From assembly GCA_030544215.1 (NCBI GenBank), contig JARZZO010000011.1, positions 51,705,587 through 51,769,586 of the forward strand: a stretch of 64,000 bases of DNA. The letters run 5' to 3'. The notes beneath the pieces were generated by a model. That model was not told the origin of the DNA. It ran no database searches and was given only the letters and a program-made list of their open reading frames with translations. Positions 11,460 through 23,000 of the stretch are shown here, one piece after another. Origin of the DNA: Zantedeschia hybrid cultivar (taxonomy: Eukaryota > Streptophyta > Magnoliopsida > Alismatales > Araceae). A program made the translations under genes and the position numbers. Positions within the stretch are counted from its first letter, which is position 1; each line of letters starts with the position of its first letter.

Positions 11460-13040
11460 ACTACTATGACTTTTTGATCAATGAGGTCATGGATTAGATG
11501 CTTAAAGTTGAAGCACCGATCAGTGATGTATCGATTGCTTTGATGGACGTTGTAATAAGCTGATGCATCATATCCTTTTGAATGTAGATGTACCTACCGA
11601 GGAGGAGTAACGTAATGTCCACATTTTCTAAAAGGCGAGGTAATATGCAGTTCAAGATTTACTAAGAGGAGTGAAATTTCGAAATGGACGAGGAGCTTGA
11701 GGTTGTGTTTGGAGAGTGAGAGTGGGGATGTGAGTAGGAGGTAAGTTTGGAGGTAGATTGGATGCACTTATAGAAACTGGTTGAGACTGAAATGTAGCCT
11801 GGGTTGGCTTTGAAGTTTGCACCAATGGATGGGGATGTCTTGCATTCGATGGGTAAGAAGCTTGGGGATACGCCTTTGTCATATGTTGGAAAGTGGCGTT
11901 GACACCTTCAGTTGACTTCGGCAAGGTGCCTTGTGCAATAGTTTTCTGATCGCTTTTGCCTTTTTTGATTGAGAGGATGTTGAAAAGAGATGACCCTTGA
12001 AATCCTCCAAGAGTTAGAATTTAGCCTCCCCTGATGGCAGTTTCCACTCTTCCACCTACTTTAATGAGAGGAACAAAGTTTTGGTGAATTTGGATTACTA
12101 AAAATCTAGACAAAGAGAGAAGAAAAGTTCTAATGATCATGTCAATCAACTCTTCTTTAGTTGGACGATGTTTGACACGTGCAACCATTGCTCTCCACCT
12201 CCCAACATAGGTGCCAAATGATTCATTTGGTTTTCGAGACAAGGCCTCAAGGCCTTCTCTACGGGGTTCTATATCCAAGTTATAAGAGTGTTGATCAACA
12301 AAGGGTCAAGATAGTTGATCGAAAGATGTTACTTTGGATAGATCAAAGAAGGTGTACCACTGAAGGGCTGGACCTGTCAAACTCTTTTAGAAGTAACGAA
12401 TGAGCAATTGCTCATTTGTTTTGAGTGAAGCCATGTCTCCATAATAGGTACGGAGATGAGAGAGTGGGATCCATTCTCGCCATACTTTTCAAGTTCAGGT
12501 AGTTTGAAATTTTCAGGGAGTTGAGATTTAGGGAATGGGCATAAATCTTGAAAACGGATGTTTCAGAATCTCATCCCTGAAGCTTTGCCATCTCCTCTTC
12601 CATTTTCTCTAGCCTTGTTTGGACTGGATCAATTGTTGGAGGTGGTGGAAGATTTTCTTAGAAGCTAAAAGGAATAGGTGGGATGTAATTTGATGTCATC
12701 CCTCCTACAAGATACTGATGTGAGTTTTGAGGAGTAGCATTTTCTCTCACCTCTTCTTCATACCTACTATTGGCAACTCCCATGGATTGAGGAGATGGGT
12801 ATACGATTAGTGGATCATATGGAGGGAGTACGTGAGCCTGTGAGGGATTGGATCATGTTGATGGTGCCCCTAGTTGAGGTAGTTGAGATTGAGTTATCAT
12901 TGCCATTAAAGTCTGGATTGCTTGCATGATTTGACCAATTTCTTTAATTGTTGGTCATTATTTGCAATGTTTGACGCCCCACTTTCATCAATAGGTTGTG
13001 CTCCCATTGGATCTTCCTCAACATATTTTAGGATAGAAGA
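11460..13040 (-). pseudogene. First gag of element M
   Basis: On the minus strand a short N-terminal region (about 13040-12580) leads into a capsid-like domain at about 12400-12021, with SYNLDIEPRREGLEALS, NESFGTYVGRWRAM and EELIDMIIRTFL. A proline- and glutamine-rich linker follows (11924-11652). A degraded zinc-knuckle region (about 11575-11500) ends in the CFNFKHLIHDLIDQ pattern typical of Tat gag. Its first metal ligand is lost. In-frame stops and frameshifts occur near 12290 and 11640. The order gag then protease (10905) matches a normal Tat element. This gag therefore pairs naturally with the protease next to it and with the M 5' LTR. Confidence 0.8.
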
Positions 13041-13873
13041 ACTTTGTTGAGCTCACAAAAAGGGGATGTCGAGTAGAGGTTCTTAATAATTGACCCGTAT
13101 TGGCTCAAAGCATGAAGTATGAAAATTCAGTCTAACTAAGAATGTAAGATGGGTTATGGGAACAAAGAGAAGGAGTGTCAAAATAAAAGTGAAATAAATA
13201 CACATAATAAATGGAACGAGAATGACATGGGTTAGACAAAGTAAAAAGTTCAAGCTTAAAATGAAAGATTACGTAAAAAATGAATATTATTAATAACTAT
13301 CACAATAGCGAATAACAAAATGCTAATATAAAAGAAGAATGCAAATATGTAAGTGACGTGTGTGATTAGATTGAGAACTAATGATGCAAACAATTAGATT
13401 GTTCTCAAAATAAAAGATATTCAAGTATGACTATATATGCTAAAGAAAGAGGAATGCGAGAGATGACAACAGAAAGTAATATACAGGTGAAGTGTGTGCT
13501 CACAAGTGAAGAAATGATTAAAAAGATGCGAAAATATAAATTAACAATACGAGAAAGGAAATATAAGAAAGCAAAGAACTACACTAGGAAAAGTAAACAT
13601 GCAGATTGCATAAATGGAAATATGCGGGTGAAGTGTGTGATTGACGTGGAGACAAGTGACACAAATGGTTAGATTAACCGCAAAATAAAAAAAGATAACA
13701 AAAATAAAATTACGGTGAAGTGGGCACGAATAAGTGAGAATAAAATATAAAAACATAAATTCACAATGCAAGAAAATAAAGCAAAAGTCCCTGTTTGTGT
13801 TTTTTTTTGAGATTTCACTTTGACTTAAATAAGGATTAAGTCCAAGGGTATTTCTGCCCTCTCAAGTGGTTTT
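13041..13873 (-). other. Leader of element M, left part, purine-rich
   Basis: This is the untranslated part of M between its gag and the copia insertion C1. On the plus strand it is A-rich, with degenerate tandem repeats listed separately. It continues on the other side of C1 at 24691-24782, ending at the primer site. I see no gene in it. Confidence 0.6.
13344..13780. repeat. Degenerate tandem repeat of about 134-141 bp in the M leader
   Basis: The word GGTGAAGTGTGTG or a close variant recurs at about 13351, 13486, 13628 and, shortened, 13714. The spacing is 134, 141 and about 90 bp, followed each time by A-rich sequence. I read this as three to four decayed copies of a minisatellite unit. 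Leaders of large Tat elements often carry such arrays. Confidence 0.6.
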
Positions 13874-15398
13874 TGATGGATATATGTGTCTTCTAAGCCA
13901 ATCATAAGGCATCTATTTCAATCTGGTTCACTAATAAATAACATTAAATTCATTATGTAGATTAGCATATTTGTAATTGCGCATAATGAAGTCCATGAAT
14001 GCGTGCAATAGTCATCAGATTATGATGAGATTATAATAATGAGACTGATGACTTATAAACACATATTTTTAATTGTTCCTAATCGTAAGATGTTTGAGAA
14101 GGACATCAAACATCCAGTAAGACTAGTACAGGTTATTCCAGCTCATATGATGAGGGTGACTGATCTCGTTAGTTACTTGTGTGGAGACACAATGGTAAAC
14201 CTATAGGTGCTCATTGGGTAATGAGTTCACTGAACTGATTTGATAAGAATCGCCAAATGGTAATTTACCTGACTGTCAACCGGCTTGATTCATCGTCACA
14301 GTGGCGTAGTTGATCCTTAGACTTGAGGCACCAAAGACACCTTGTCGGTGGACTTCTGGACTTTGACCTTGACTTATGAATCCCTATTTACAGGATCTCT
14401 AATAGTCAAGGATCGGGTCCAGCGGAAGACCTTCGAAGGTAATTGTGTGTTCAATAAAGGATCGTTCGCTCTCAAGTAACTGAAAAGAGAATGCTCTAGA
14501 ATAGATGCGCAGGAGTCTCTGGCCAAAGCAGAAACAATATCTAGGGTTTGACAGTTGACCATACCCTAGGTTAACTCGAGAGCATTGTGCGAATGAAGGA
14601 TTATAGCCACGCAGTAACTGTGGACAGACATGTTCCATAAGTGCGTTACTGAACTCCATTACCTTCCGGATCATGCGGTGTTGCTTGGCACCCAACTTGA
14701 TCGGAAGTTCGGTCGAATTTACATGAGATGTTAATTCGATTAAGTAATTAGTTAATATCTAGATATTAATTAATTATAATAAGTCAACAACTAGTTATTG
14801 GATTTAACAGGCTGAAAATCGGACTGGTTAATGGGCCTAGAGGGTCACACCCAAATAGATTCTCAATCGGTGGTGTTTTAGTGGGATTTATATTAAGTCG
14901 GAGACTTTTGTGAAAAGTCGCGCCGACTAAATATATATATACGCACTGTTAAGAAACCCTGGGCCAAGCTCCAGGGTTCCCCCGTGCTCGCCATCCCCCC
15001 TTTCTCTCTCTTCCTCCTCTGGGTGCCCCATTCGAGGCGCCGGGACAGTCTCTGTCTCCGCCACACGCGATTCCTGAAAGTCGGGAATTCCCGTCCTCGG
15101 GTTTTTTGGACATAGTTGCGGCGACGGATCTTCAGCGAGCCAGCTGATATGAACGAGGGAGCGAGGACAAACTACCGTGGAGGATCGTGTGGATACCGCT
15201 GGAGGCCAGACGTTTGTGCGGCTCGCGGCATCGCCTCGACGGAACTGAGACGGAAGCAGATTCGAATCCGCGCACGGTAATCTGATTACACCCGATTTTC
15301 GATTTACTGCTTTCGTTCCGAAACTGATCTGCGGGCATCGGGCGGGATCTTGTTCATTATTTCCGTTGTGTTCTTCGCGTCCTGCCAGGATCCCAACA
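13874..15398 (+). repeat. 5' LTR of copia element C1
   Basis: The LTR runs from TGATGGATATATG to GATCCCAACA. It aligns along its whole length with the 3' LTR at 23122-24690 and with solo LTR C3. Compared with the 3' LTR it lacks about 56 bp near 14538, where the 3' LTR has a TGTTTTCGGATATTG-containing segment. A TATATATATA tract at about 14930-14940 precedes the conserved AAACCCTGGG segment and is the likely core promoter. Confidence 0.93.
14929..14941 (+). promoter_or_regulatory. Putative TATA box of the C1 5' LTR
   Basis: The AAATATATATATA tract lies just upstream of a segment conserved among all copies of this LTR. A short inverted repeat, AAGTCGG...CCGACT, lies immediately upstream at about 14895-14928. 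The position within the LTR suits a TATA box, but no transcription start can be seen. Confidence 0.45.
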
Positions 15399-15399
15399 G

Positions 15400-15413
15400 T
15401 GGTATTAGAGCCA
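15400..15413 (+). other. Primer binding site of C1 (initiator tRNA-Met type)
   Basis: TGGTATTAGAGCCA follows the 5' LTR after one base. It matches the usual plant copia primer site TGGTATCAGAGCC with one change. It fixes the element strand as plus and the LTR end as 15398. Confidence 0.9.
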
Positions 15414-16200
15414 AGTTGCCGCTCTGATCCGTTTCGAGGCGTTGAAATTAATTTTCTAAAATTCTCCATGCAATTTTTTAATTGATCTTTGGAGTACATT
15501 CATGGGATGAATGTTATGGTCAAATTACAGATTTATTTCAAAAGGAAAATCTTTTTTTTTTTTTTTTGGGTTCTTGGAGCCGTCCATGGTGTTGGATATC
15601 GGCTTATGGGCTTGAAGAGGTATGGAGCGCCGGATAATTCTTGGGGCCACCGCCGGTCGTCCTCAACTCGCCGGTATGACTGGGGATGAACGGGGACCTC
15701 GTCGGCACCCTACAGGGCGGCGGTGACCGGCTGTGGGCATCCATCCCCTTTTCCTCTCCTTCTTCATTTGATGCAGAAAATGCATAAGAAAGGGGAGTTG
15801 GACGATGCTACATGGGGCTCATCGGAGCTCCGCCAGCGCCGGGCATGCTGGTCCCATCAGGGGTAACCCCGCCGGCCATTTCCGGCCCGGCCCCCGCCGC
15901 TGGCTCCAGCAGCGGCGCCGCCCCCCAAGCGCTGCAACCTGTAAGAAAGGGGGGGGGGACTCTAAGGGGCAGACCGGTGCGCAGGGCTCGGACTGGCCGG
16001 TCTCGTGCCGGCCCAACCGAGGGTAGTTGGGCCCGGGCTGGGCGCGCTAGGCGCCAGACCTGGCTAGGCCAGCTGGCGCTTGGCTCGAGCTAGGCCGTGC
16101 CAAGTCCGCCCCTGGTAGCCCTTGGTCCAGACCCTCCCATTTAGCTCGAGCCCATTAACCCCTTTTACCCCAAAACCCCCCATTAAAATAATCCCCACCC
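15414..16200 (+). other. GC-rich first part of the C1 leader
   Basis: From about 15640 to 16150 the leader is strongly GC-rich with many CCGGC and GGCGCC words. The inverted equivalent in C2 is at about 34840-35100. Short open frames here (for example 15812-16093) have no recognisable domain and are not conserved in C2 as far as I can see, so I do not call a gene. Confidence 0.55.
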
Positions 16201-17165
16201 TTATTAACTGGAAATTGTAATTAATATATAAGTTTAAAATATGTTTTAAACTTAAGTCTATAATTTTCAATTGTAAAGGGGTTGTTTTTAAGATATGATC
16301 TTAAATAGGATAAATATCTTTAAGATGTGATCTTAAATTAAATTAACAATTGTTGTTAATTGAGTAATTAAAGGGGTTATATGAAGATGTGATCTTAATC
16401 AATATTAACAAGAGTTGTTAATTAATTTTTTAAGTTATGACCTTAAAATTTAATTAACAAATGTTGTTAATTTTATTTTAATTAAGTGATTAGATTATTT
16501 TAATTTCTTAGCAATTGTTGTTATCAAATTAATTATTTAATTAAGAGACATTTAATATGTCGTTATTAAATGTTTGATTAACTCTTAATAATGGTTATTA
16601 AAAGGGTTAATTATTTCTTGAGAATAAACCTAAATAAAAGTTATTGAGGATTGATTAAGTCTTAATAATAATTATTAAGATAATTAATTAATATCAAGAA
16701 TCTCTTAATTAAGTTTTTAAAGATCTAAGTTAATTATTTCTTGAGAATAAACCTAAATAAAAGTTATTAAGGATTAATTAAGTCTTAATAGTAATTATTA
16801 AGATAATTAATTAATATCAAGATTCTCTTAATTAAGTTTTTGAAGATCTAATCTACTTAAAAATTGATCTTTTAATAAGAGTTATTAAGAGATTAAATCA
16901 AGTCTAATTGTTAGACTAATTTTAATTAGAATTATTCTAATTAATATTTCTTAATAGTTGTTATTGAGAAATGTTATTTAATAAGGGGGTTCTTAACAAT
17001 TAATTGTTAAGGAATTAGAAATTCTTTTATAAGAGTTATTAAGGAATTTTTAATTTTATCTAAATATTAGATTGTTTTACTTTAATAATTGTTATTAATG
17101 TGATTTAAAATTAATCTAAGTGTTAGATTAATTAATTTAGAATTGTTCTAAATTATACATAGAAT
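16200..17165 (+). repeat. AT-rich array of short perfect hairpins in the C1 leader
   Basis: The leader turns abruptly AT-rich and consists largely of consecutive palindromes with 3-nt loops. Checked examples are stems 16901-16907/16911-16917 (loop TTG), 16922-16931/16935-16944 (loop TTA), 17111-17119/17123-17131 (loop GTG) and 17134-17142/17146-17154 (loop TTG), all perfectly paired. Many TTAACAA...TTGTTAA variants precede them. C2 carries an equivalent array. A 123-bp direct duplication also lies within it. Confidence 0.85.
16607..16852 (+). repeat. Two tandem copies of a 123-bp unit
   Basis: Copies run from 16607 and from 16730. Both begin TTAATTATTTCTTGAGAATA and end near GAAGATCTAA, with only a few differences. 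This is a local duplication within the AT-rich hairpin array. Confidence 0.85.
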
Positions 17166-17176
17166 ATTTTAAAATT

Positions 17177-18796
17177 TTAATTGGAAAGGTGTTGGTGAAA
17201 GATGAGGATATCAGAGAAAGGTGAAGAAGCTACTTTGACAATCTTTTTAATGATAATCATAATGGAAACATAGTGGGCATAAAATGTACAACAGAGCATA
17301 ATGTAAACTAGGAGGATTAGATTTTCGGAAGTCCAAGAAGCATTGAAGAGGATGAAAGTAGGTAAAGCGTGTGGCCCTGATGGAATTCCTATAGTTGGAG
17401 TGGAATGGTTGACCCGACTGTTTAACAAGATCCTAGTATCAAAGAAAATGCCAGATGAATGGAGGAAGAGCACTCTTGTACCTATTCTTAAAAACAAAGG
17501 AGACATCCAGGATTGCTCAAATTATAGAGGAATTAAGCTCATGAGTCATATTATGAAGCTGTGGGAGAGAGTTGTGGAACATCGTTTACGTTCTGACACA
17601 ACTATCAAGGCCAATCAATTCGGCTTTATGTCGGGTCGATCAACTATGGAAGCTATCTTTCTCATCAGGAGTTTGATAGAGAAATATAGAGATTTGAAGA
17701 AAGATCTACATATGGTGTTCATCGATTTGGAGAAGGCCTACGATAGAGTTCCAAGAGATGTCTTATGGTGGGTGTTGGAGCGCAAGAGAGTATCTACTAG
17801 GTACATACAAGTATTAAAAGACATGTATGAAAGAGCAACTACTAGTGTCCGCACGGTCGGAGGGGAAACAAGAGATTTTCCTATTTCTGTTGGAGTGCAT
17901 CAAGGATCAGCAATAAGTCCTTACCTTTTCGCATTAGTTATGGATGATTTAACAAAAGATATACAAAAGGATATTCCGTGGTATATGTTGCTTGCGGATG
18001 ATATTGTATTGATAGATGAGACGCAAGAGGGAGTTAATAGAAAACTAGAGCTTTGGAGGAACACCTTAGAGTCTAAGGGTTTCAGGTTAAGTAGAACTAA
18101 GACAGAATACATGTATTGTAAGTTTAGTGAAGGTCGAATAGGAGAAAATGAGGGAGTTAACTTGGATGGGATGGTAATACCCCAAAGCACCAATTTCAAA
18201 TATCTTGGTTTGATCCTCCAAGAAGACGGAGAGCGTGATGAGGATGTTAGCCATAGGATTAAAGCAAGATGGTTGAAGTGGAGACTTGCCACGGGAGTCT
18301 TGTGTGACCGCAATATCCCAACGAAGCTGAAAGGAAAATTCTACCGTACGACGATAAGACTTGCAATGTTATATGGTAGAGAGTGTTGGGCGATGAAGGG
18401 GCAACATGTCTCTAAGATGAGTGTTGCCAAGATGAGAATGTTAAGGTGGATGTGTGGGCATACTAGGCTAGATAAAATTCGTAATGAGTATATTAGAGAA
18501 AAGGTAGGAGTGGTACCAATTGAAGATAAATTGAGAGAAGGGAGACTGAGATGGTTTGGGCATGTTAGGCGTAGGCCTAGAGAGACTCTAGTTAGAAAAG
18601 TGGAGCATATTAGGATAGAGGAGGGGAAGAAAAGAAGGGGTAGACCTAGATTAACTTGGAAGAGGGTAGTCAATATGATTTGGAAGCTTTAAATCTTTCA
18701 GAAGAGGTAGCCCAAAATCGTCTAGAGTGGAAACAGAGAATCCATATAGCCGACCCCAATTATTTTGGATTTAAGGCTTCAGTGAGTTGAGTTAAG
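17177..18796 (+). mobile_element. 5'-truncated RTE-type LINE inside C1
   Basis: The fragment contains the RT of a non-LTR retrotransposon and ends with the 3' tail AGCCGACCCCAATTATTTTGG...AAGGCTT followed by TGAGTTGAGTTAAG. That end is typical of plant RTE elements, which finish in short simple repeats rather than poly(A). It interrupts the C1 leader: C2, which lacks it, has contiguous leader sequence at the matching point (near 34210). The 5' end is truncated within the region upstream of RT, with no endonuclease present. I could not define a target duplication. Confidence 0.85.
17343..18692 (+). CDS. RTE-type LINE reverse transcriptase, 449 codons open
   Basis: This reading frame encodes most of a non-LTR reverse transcriptase, the enzyme that primes on nicked target DNA and copies the LINE RNA. 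Domains in order: an N-terminal GKACGPDGIP motif (about residues 7-16), the fingers NYRGIKLM (61-68), QFGFMSGRST (about 92-101), FIDLEKAYDRVPR (126-138), QGSAISPYLFALVMDDL (187-203) and the catalytic LLADD (216-220), where plant RTE elements usually have YADD. The C-terminal part has a GHVRRRP-type tail. The frame is uninterrupted, but the protein lacks the endonuclease and upstream sequence is frameshifted near 17310-17340. It is therefore a fragment and not an active element. The start codon given is only the first methionine in the open frame. Confidence 0.85.
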   Translation: MKRMKVGKACGPDGIPIVGVEWLTRLFNKILVSKKMPDEWRKSTLVPILKNKGDIQDCSNYRGIKLMSHIMKLWERVVEHRLRSDTTIKANQFGFMSGRSTMEAIFLIRSLIEKYRDLKKDLHMVFIDLEKAYDRVPRDVLWWVLERKRVSTRYIQVLKDMYERATTSVRTVGGETRDFPISVGVHQGSAISPYLFALVMDDLTKDIQKDIPWYMLLADDIVLIDETQEGVNRKLELWRNTLESKGFRLSRTKTEYMYCKFSEGRIGENEGVNLDGMVIPQSTNFKYLGLILQEDGERDEDVSHRIKARWLKWRLATGVLCDRNIPTKLKGKFYRTTIRLAMLYGRECWAMKGQHVSKMSVAKMRMLRWMCGHTRLDKIRNEYIREKVGVVPIEDKLREGRLRWFGHVRRRPRETLVRKVEHIRIEEGKKRRGRPRLTWKRVVNMIWKL

Positions 18797-19599
18797 TTTG
18801 TTTGCACATGTTGATGTGTTTGATACTTTAAATTATATTTATTGCATGTTAAAAAATAAGATTTTCGAAAAATCAATTTATCCAATTTTGATTGGTACCC
18901 AGTTTTGAGAAAACCAAACTATTATATTTCAAAATTTTAGCCTTCATGTGATGTGCTTTATCATATATGGATGGTTAAAATTTGAAGTGGTCATGGACAT
19001 GCACTTAGTTAATTTCAGATCATGTGATGATGTGATTATGTGGATTATCTTAGAGTTTGATTTATGGGTTAGTTAAATGTTAATTAATGAGGCCTACGTG
19101 CCTCCCTCTCTCTCTCATTCCAATGTAATTCTATCTTCTTCTATTATTGTACACGGCCATAAGGCTTTCTCTTACAATTAATTTGTATTTGAAAATTGTT
19201 TCAAATTTCATTTTATATTGTAATTGATCGTGTCGGCTGAGGAGAGGCGAAGATGATCCACAAGTGCAACCGGGAAGGCAACAGGAGATGGGATCACCAA
19301 TGCCTATTTGTTTGCATGTTTTGATTATATAATTGTTGTATAGTTGTGGTGATTAATTATTTGGCTCCAATTTATCACTGTGCTGTCTATAACCACATAA
19401 TGAACATGTATGGTTGATGCATGATTTTAGTTTTTGATTATGAATCAATTGCTATTATTTAGGTATAGTTAAATATATACGATATATTTATAAACTATCA
19501 CTTAGGATGAGACCAACTTAACATAAACAAAACCTTCAACATAAAGTCTAAGTCGAAGCGCGAGTCATTGAGAATGTACCGCGTGACTCTCCATTACTA
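18797..19599 (+). other. C1 leader between the LINE and the stem-loop array
   Basis: This continues the untranslated leader and aligns in inverted orientation with C2 at about 33440-34200, including a TATAGTTAAATATATACGAT-like stretch near 19460. A pyrimidine-rich CTCCCTCTCTCTCTC run lies at about 19100. No coding frame is supported. Confidence 0.6.
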
Positions 19600-20040
19600 T
19601 AGTTTTTAGAACTTAATTCAATGATGGCAGTTTCTATGTGTTTATCCGAGATCTGTCACCATCTGATGAAAGAACTATTAACTATGACATTGAGGTGCCT
19701 TGAGATTGGAATAGAGGAACGGTGTAGCTATCCTCGCGTTTACCTGGGAGCTACATTCTTACTCTACTTTGTCACGTATCGATGGTAAAGCTTAGACCAG
19801 GGATAATGGTCTACTGTGTTTACTTGGGACCATTAAAGACCTGGGAGCCGAAATAAGATCGGATATTGCAAGGAGTTGCAATTACTATGAGATGGTTGCT
19901 CTAAAATAATGGTATGATACTATGTGTTTACCCGAGGTCATACTATGATTCTTAGAGTTTCTGATCCTCACTAGGAGATCGTCGGAGTTTCCCATTCTGT
20001 ATACCTGAAGGTTATACAATCCGTCGAAAAATAGTGGGAA
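19600..20040 (+). repeat. Array of stem-loops with a shared core in the C1 leader
   Basis: Five stem-loops are spread over about 400 bases. Four share a core resembling TATGTGTTTACCCGAG, and one is shorter. Outer stems differ: GGCAG/CTGTC near 19626-19657, TGTAGCT/AGCTACA 19723-19729/19749-19755, TAATGGTC/GACCATTA 19804-19811/19828-19835, GTATGA/TCATAC 19912-19917/19938-19943, and TGTATA/TATACA 19998-20003/20013-20018. Each lies at the same relative place as a stem-loop in C2, where the stem sequence differs but still pairs. Confidence 0.85.
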
Positions 20041-23000
20041 ATAATTCAAGATAAAAGACTATAATTGAATTATAAGAACTATCTGCTTAAATCATGTTAT
20101 TTCCTTCGTTCACTAAAATATCGTCTATTAATTTGAGATTTTGGCATATTGGATGCCAATACTTCTCATATTTAGATTGACTAGAAAACTCTGAAGAATA
20201 TATTCAGGACGCAGTGAAAGTCACTATCCTAATCAGATATCATGAATCCTCTTATTTGGATAGACCAAGCTGAAGAGGTACTCATGGTATGCCTTTTTGA
20301 ATGACAATGATTGTCATGAAATCTCTTACTTGGATAGAATTCATGATGTGCCTTTGAGAAATGTAAGTGGTAAGAGTTTAAACGGTCGAACCCACACCTG
20401 AGAAGGATAAAGGAAAGTCAACTGAAAGAAAGAAGTAAAAGTTCTCCCACTGCAACCAATAGGGATATTGGGAAGGGCAAAAAGAATATGAAATTTGCAA
20501 GAAGTTTAGGGTATTCTTATTATCATCTTTTACATGTCTATTAGAGAATTAGTGTCTTCAATATGAGATATTGGAAATGATTCTTAGATCTGCGATAGTA
20601 TGCATATTTAGATAAGTAAAAAGAAATCTAGAACATATAAGTGTTGAGTTAGACTCAACAATTTCTAGATATGCATAGGTTACTGTCAGACAGTAAATCC
20701 TTGTATATCTATAGGAGTCTAATATGAAATTGAATAATTATTATTTCGTTACATAAGATATAAAGAATTATAAAAGTGAATAACATTGACTGAAAATGAA
20801 CAATAGTTGTTCTATAAGATTTTAAAATCAGTCAATACACTATAGATTCTTGATGTGACATCTCATGTGATAAATGTTCACAAATCTCCTATATAAATGA
20901 ACTGTGTGAATCCTGATTATCAATGGTATTCTACACAGGGTTGTACAATAAGAAATTATTAATGCTAATACATACTAATATAAACAACTCAATATCCTCT
21001 TAAGGCCAAAGATAATACTTACCTTATTAGTTTACTCTTGGAATGATTCGACTGTATGTACTTGCTGAAGTACAAGTCGAATGCATCTGAGAGATTAAGG
21101 TATAATATCAAAATGAAGTATTAGAATTCTTCGATTTGATTAAAGAAATTAATACTTAAGTATATAATTCACAGAAATCATTAAAATGATAATTGTATCA
21201 TCGCTCGATTGATCCTCATTGTACATCATAGTAATATGATAGTACGAAGAATTGCACCTTATTAAGATATGGTGCAATATATAATATGATTTGCCTAATT
21301 CTTATATCTTTTTAAACATGAGTATCAACATTAGATGTCTATACTTTACAGATGGTTCCAAATAAGTCAGTATGTGTTCACATAAGATATGGAAACCAAA
21401 TAATTCATATGAGATGTGAATTATAAACAAACTTGATTTGAAAGTCAAGTTATGCAGTGGTGTGAATTTGTGAAATGTCCAAAGAGTAACGAAATAATTA
21501 TCGTCCTCAAAGCTGTCTTCTATGAAGATGAATATGTCTTCAGAGAAGACAGTGGGAGCAGATAAAACTAGAAGATGTTCTAGACCCACAAATTAACATA
21601 AGATTATTAGATAATCTTTAGTTGTTTGGAACCACTTATAACACACATTAGAGAGCTTCATGGATTTTTTTAGATTCTCTCAATGACTAGAAGGATATGT
21701 TTGACATATCAGATTTAGAAAAATGGGAGGAGCTCAAAGATATAGATTATGATCTAAAATTTATGATGATGCTCTTTGTCATTACAACTTTGAAATTGAC
21801 AAGAAGTTAAGAATTCTAAGCCATAGTCAATAACTGTTATTGAGTTCATAAATTGATAGTATTGCTAGAGGGTATTGTACCTAAAGCAAGTAAATCTTCA
21901 GAATGAAGATTAGCATAAATAGACTACTTAAAACTTATATGGTAAACTAAAGGAAATAGTCAACGTCAAAATGTTGATTTAGACAAGCTTTTCTCAGTGG
22001 TTACCATTAATAAGTTTATTATAATTCTACTTGCCAATACTGCCTCTCATAATGATGAGATGATGACAGTTGGATATGAAAAGCGTTCTCTCAATGTGAT
22101 TGAGAAAAAGATGCATATGATACACCTTTAAAGCTTTTAGAATATCGAGGAAGCAAGTTATGATTTCAAAAATCTATTTGAATCAAACTAAAGCTTCCCT
22201 AAGTTGTAATAAGAGTTTTGACTCAATGGTCAAATACTACATGATCATTAAGAATGATCACGGAGTGTGTGTGTTCAAGAAGGACAGTGGGAGTACGGTC
22301 GCATTAGTAATGCTTTGTGATAATAACATCAAAGTCATTGAGAATGACATCAGGATGTTAATAGCAGTAAAAGTATTATTAACCATGTTTTTCTCCATAA
22401 TAGGTTTGGTTATAACATCCTACGTATTGAAAATACGAATCTATTAAGATAGATTGGTGGGGATTTTGCGTTAACCTGTATGTCAAATGTTTGACATAAA
22501 TTCCATAATAAGTCTCAAATGTTGAAATATAGAATGTATTTATTTAAGGAAAAGTTTCTTGAAAGATATAGGGAAACCTAGATAGTAGGAGTTAAGCGCA
22601 TCACTAAGTACTTAAGAAGTGCCAATGATGCACTCTTATATATGGAGAGGATGATTTGAAACGATGAGGTCATAGTGACTCAAATTTCAAGTCTGATAAT
22701 GGGTTTAACCTTCTAATAAGAAATGAATGGATTGAAAGGGTTCCAACCCAGAGCTCGATATTAAGATGACGACATAAATAAATGATATTGTTATTAGAAT
22801 AGTATGGATGAAGAGTTCATCCCTCAACTAGATGTAGTTCTAAAAGGTCTCTAATAATGTTCCGTTGTTGTAGGACAACAGTGAGAGCGATCAATTTTGT
22901 GGTCGAGCCATAGTCTCATTAGAAGTTGTAGAACATTCGGAGGCTCTTTCACAAGTTTAGAGACATAGGATTAAGAGAAAATAACGTAATGGAAAATATT

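Noticed and set aside
17921..18673. Open frames on the minus strand at 18313-17921 and 18673-18341
   Set aside because: They are antisense shadows of the LINE RT frame at 17343-18692.
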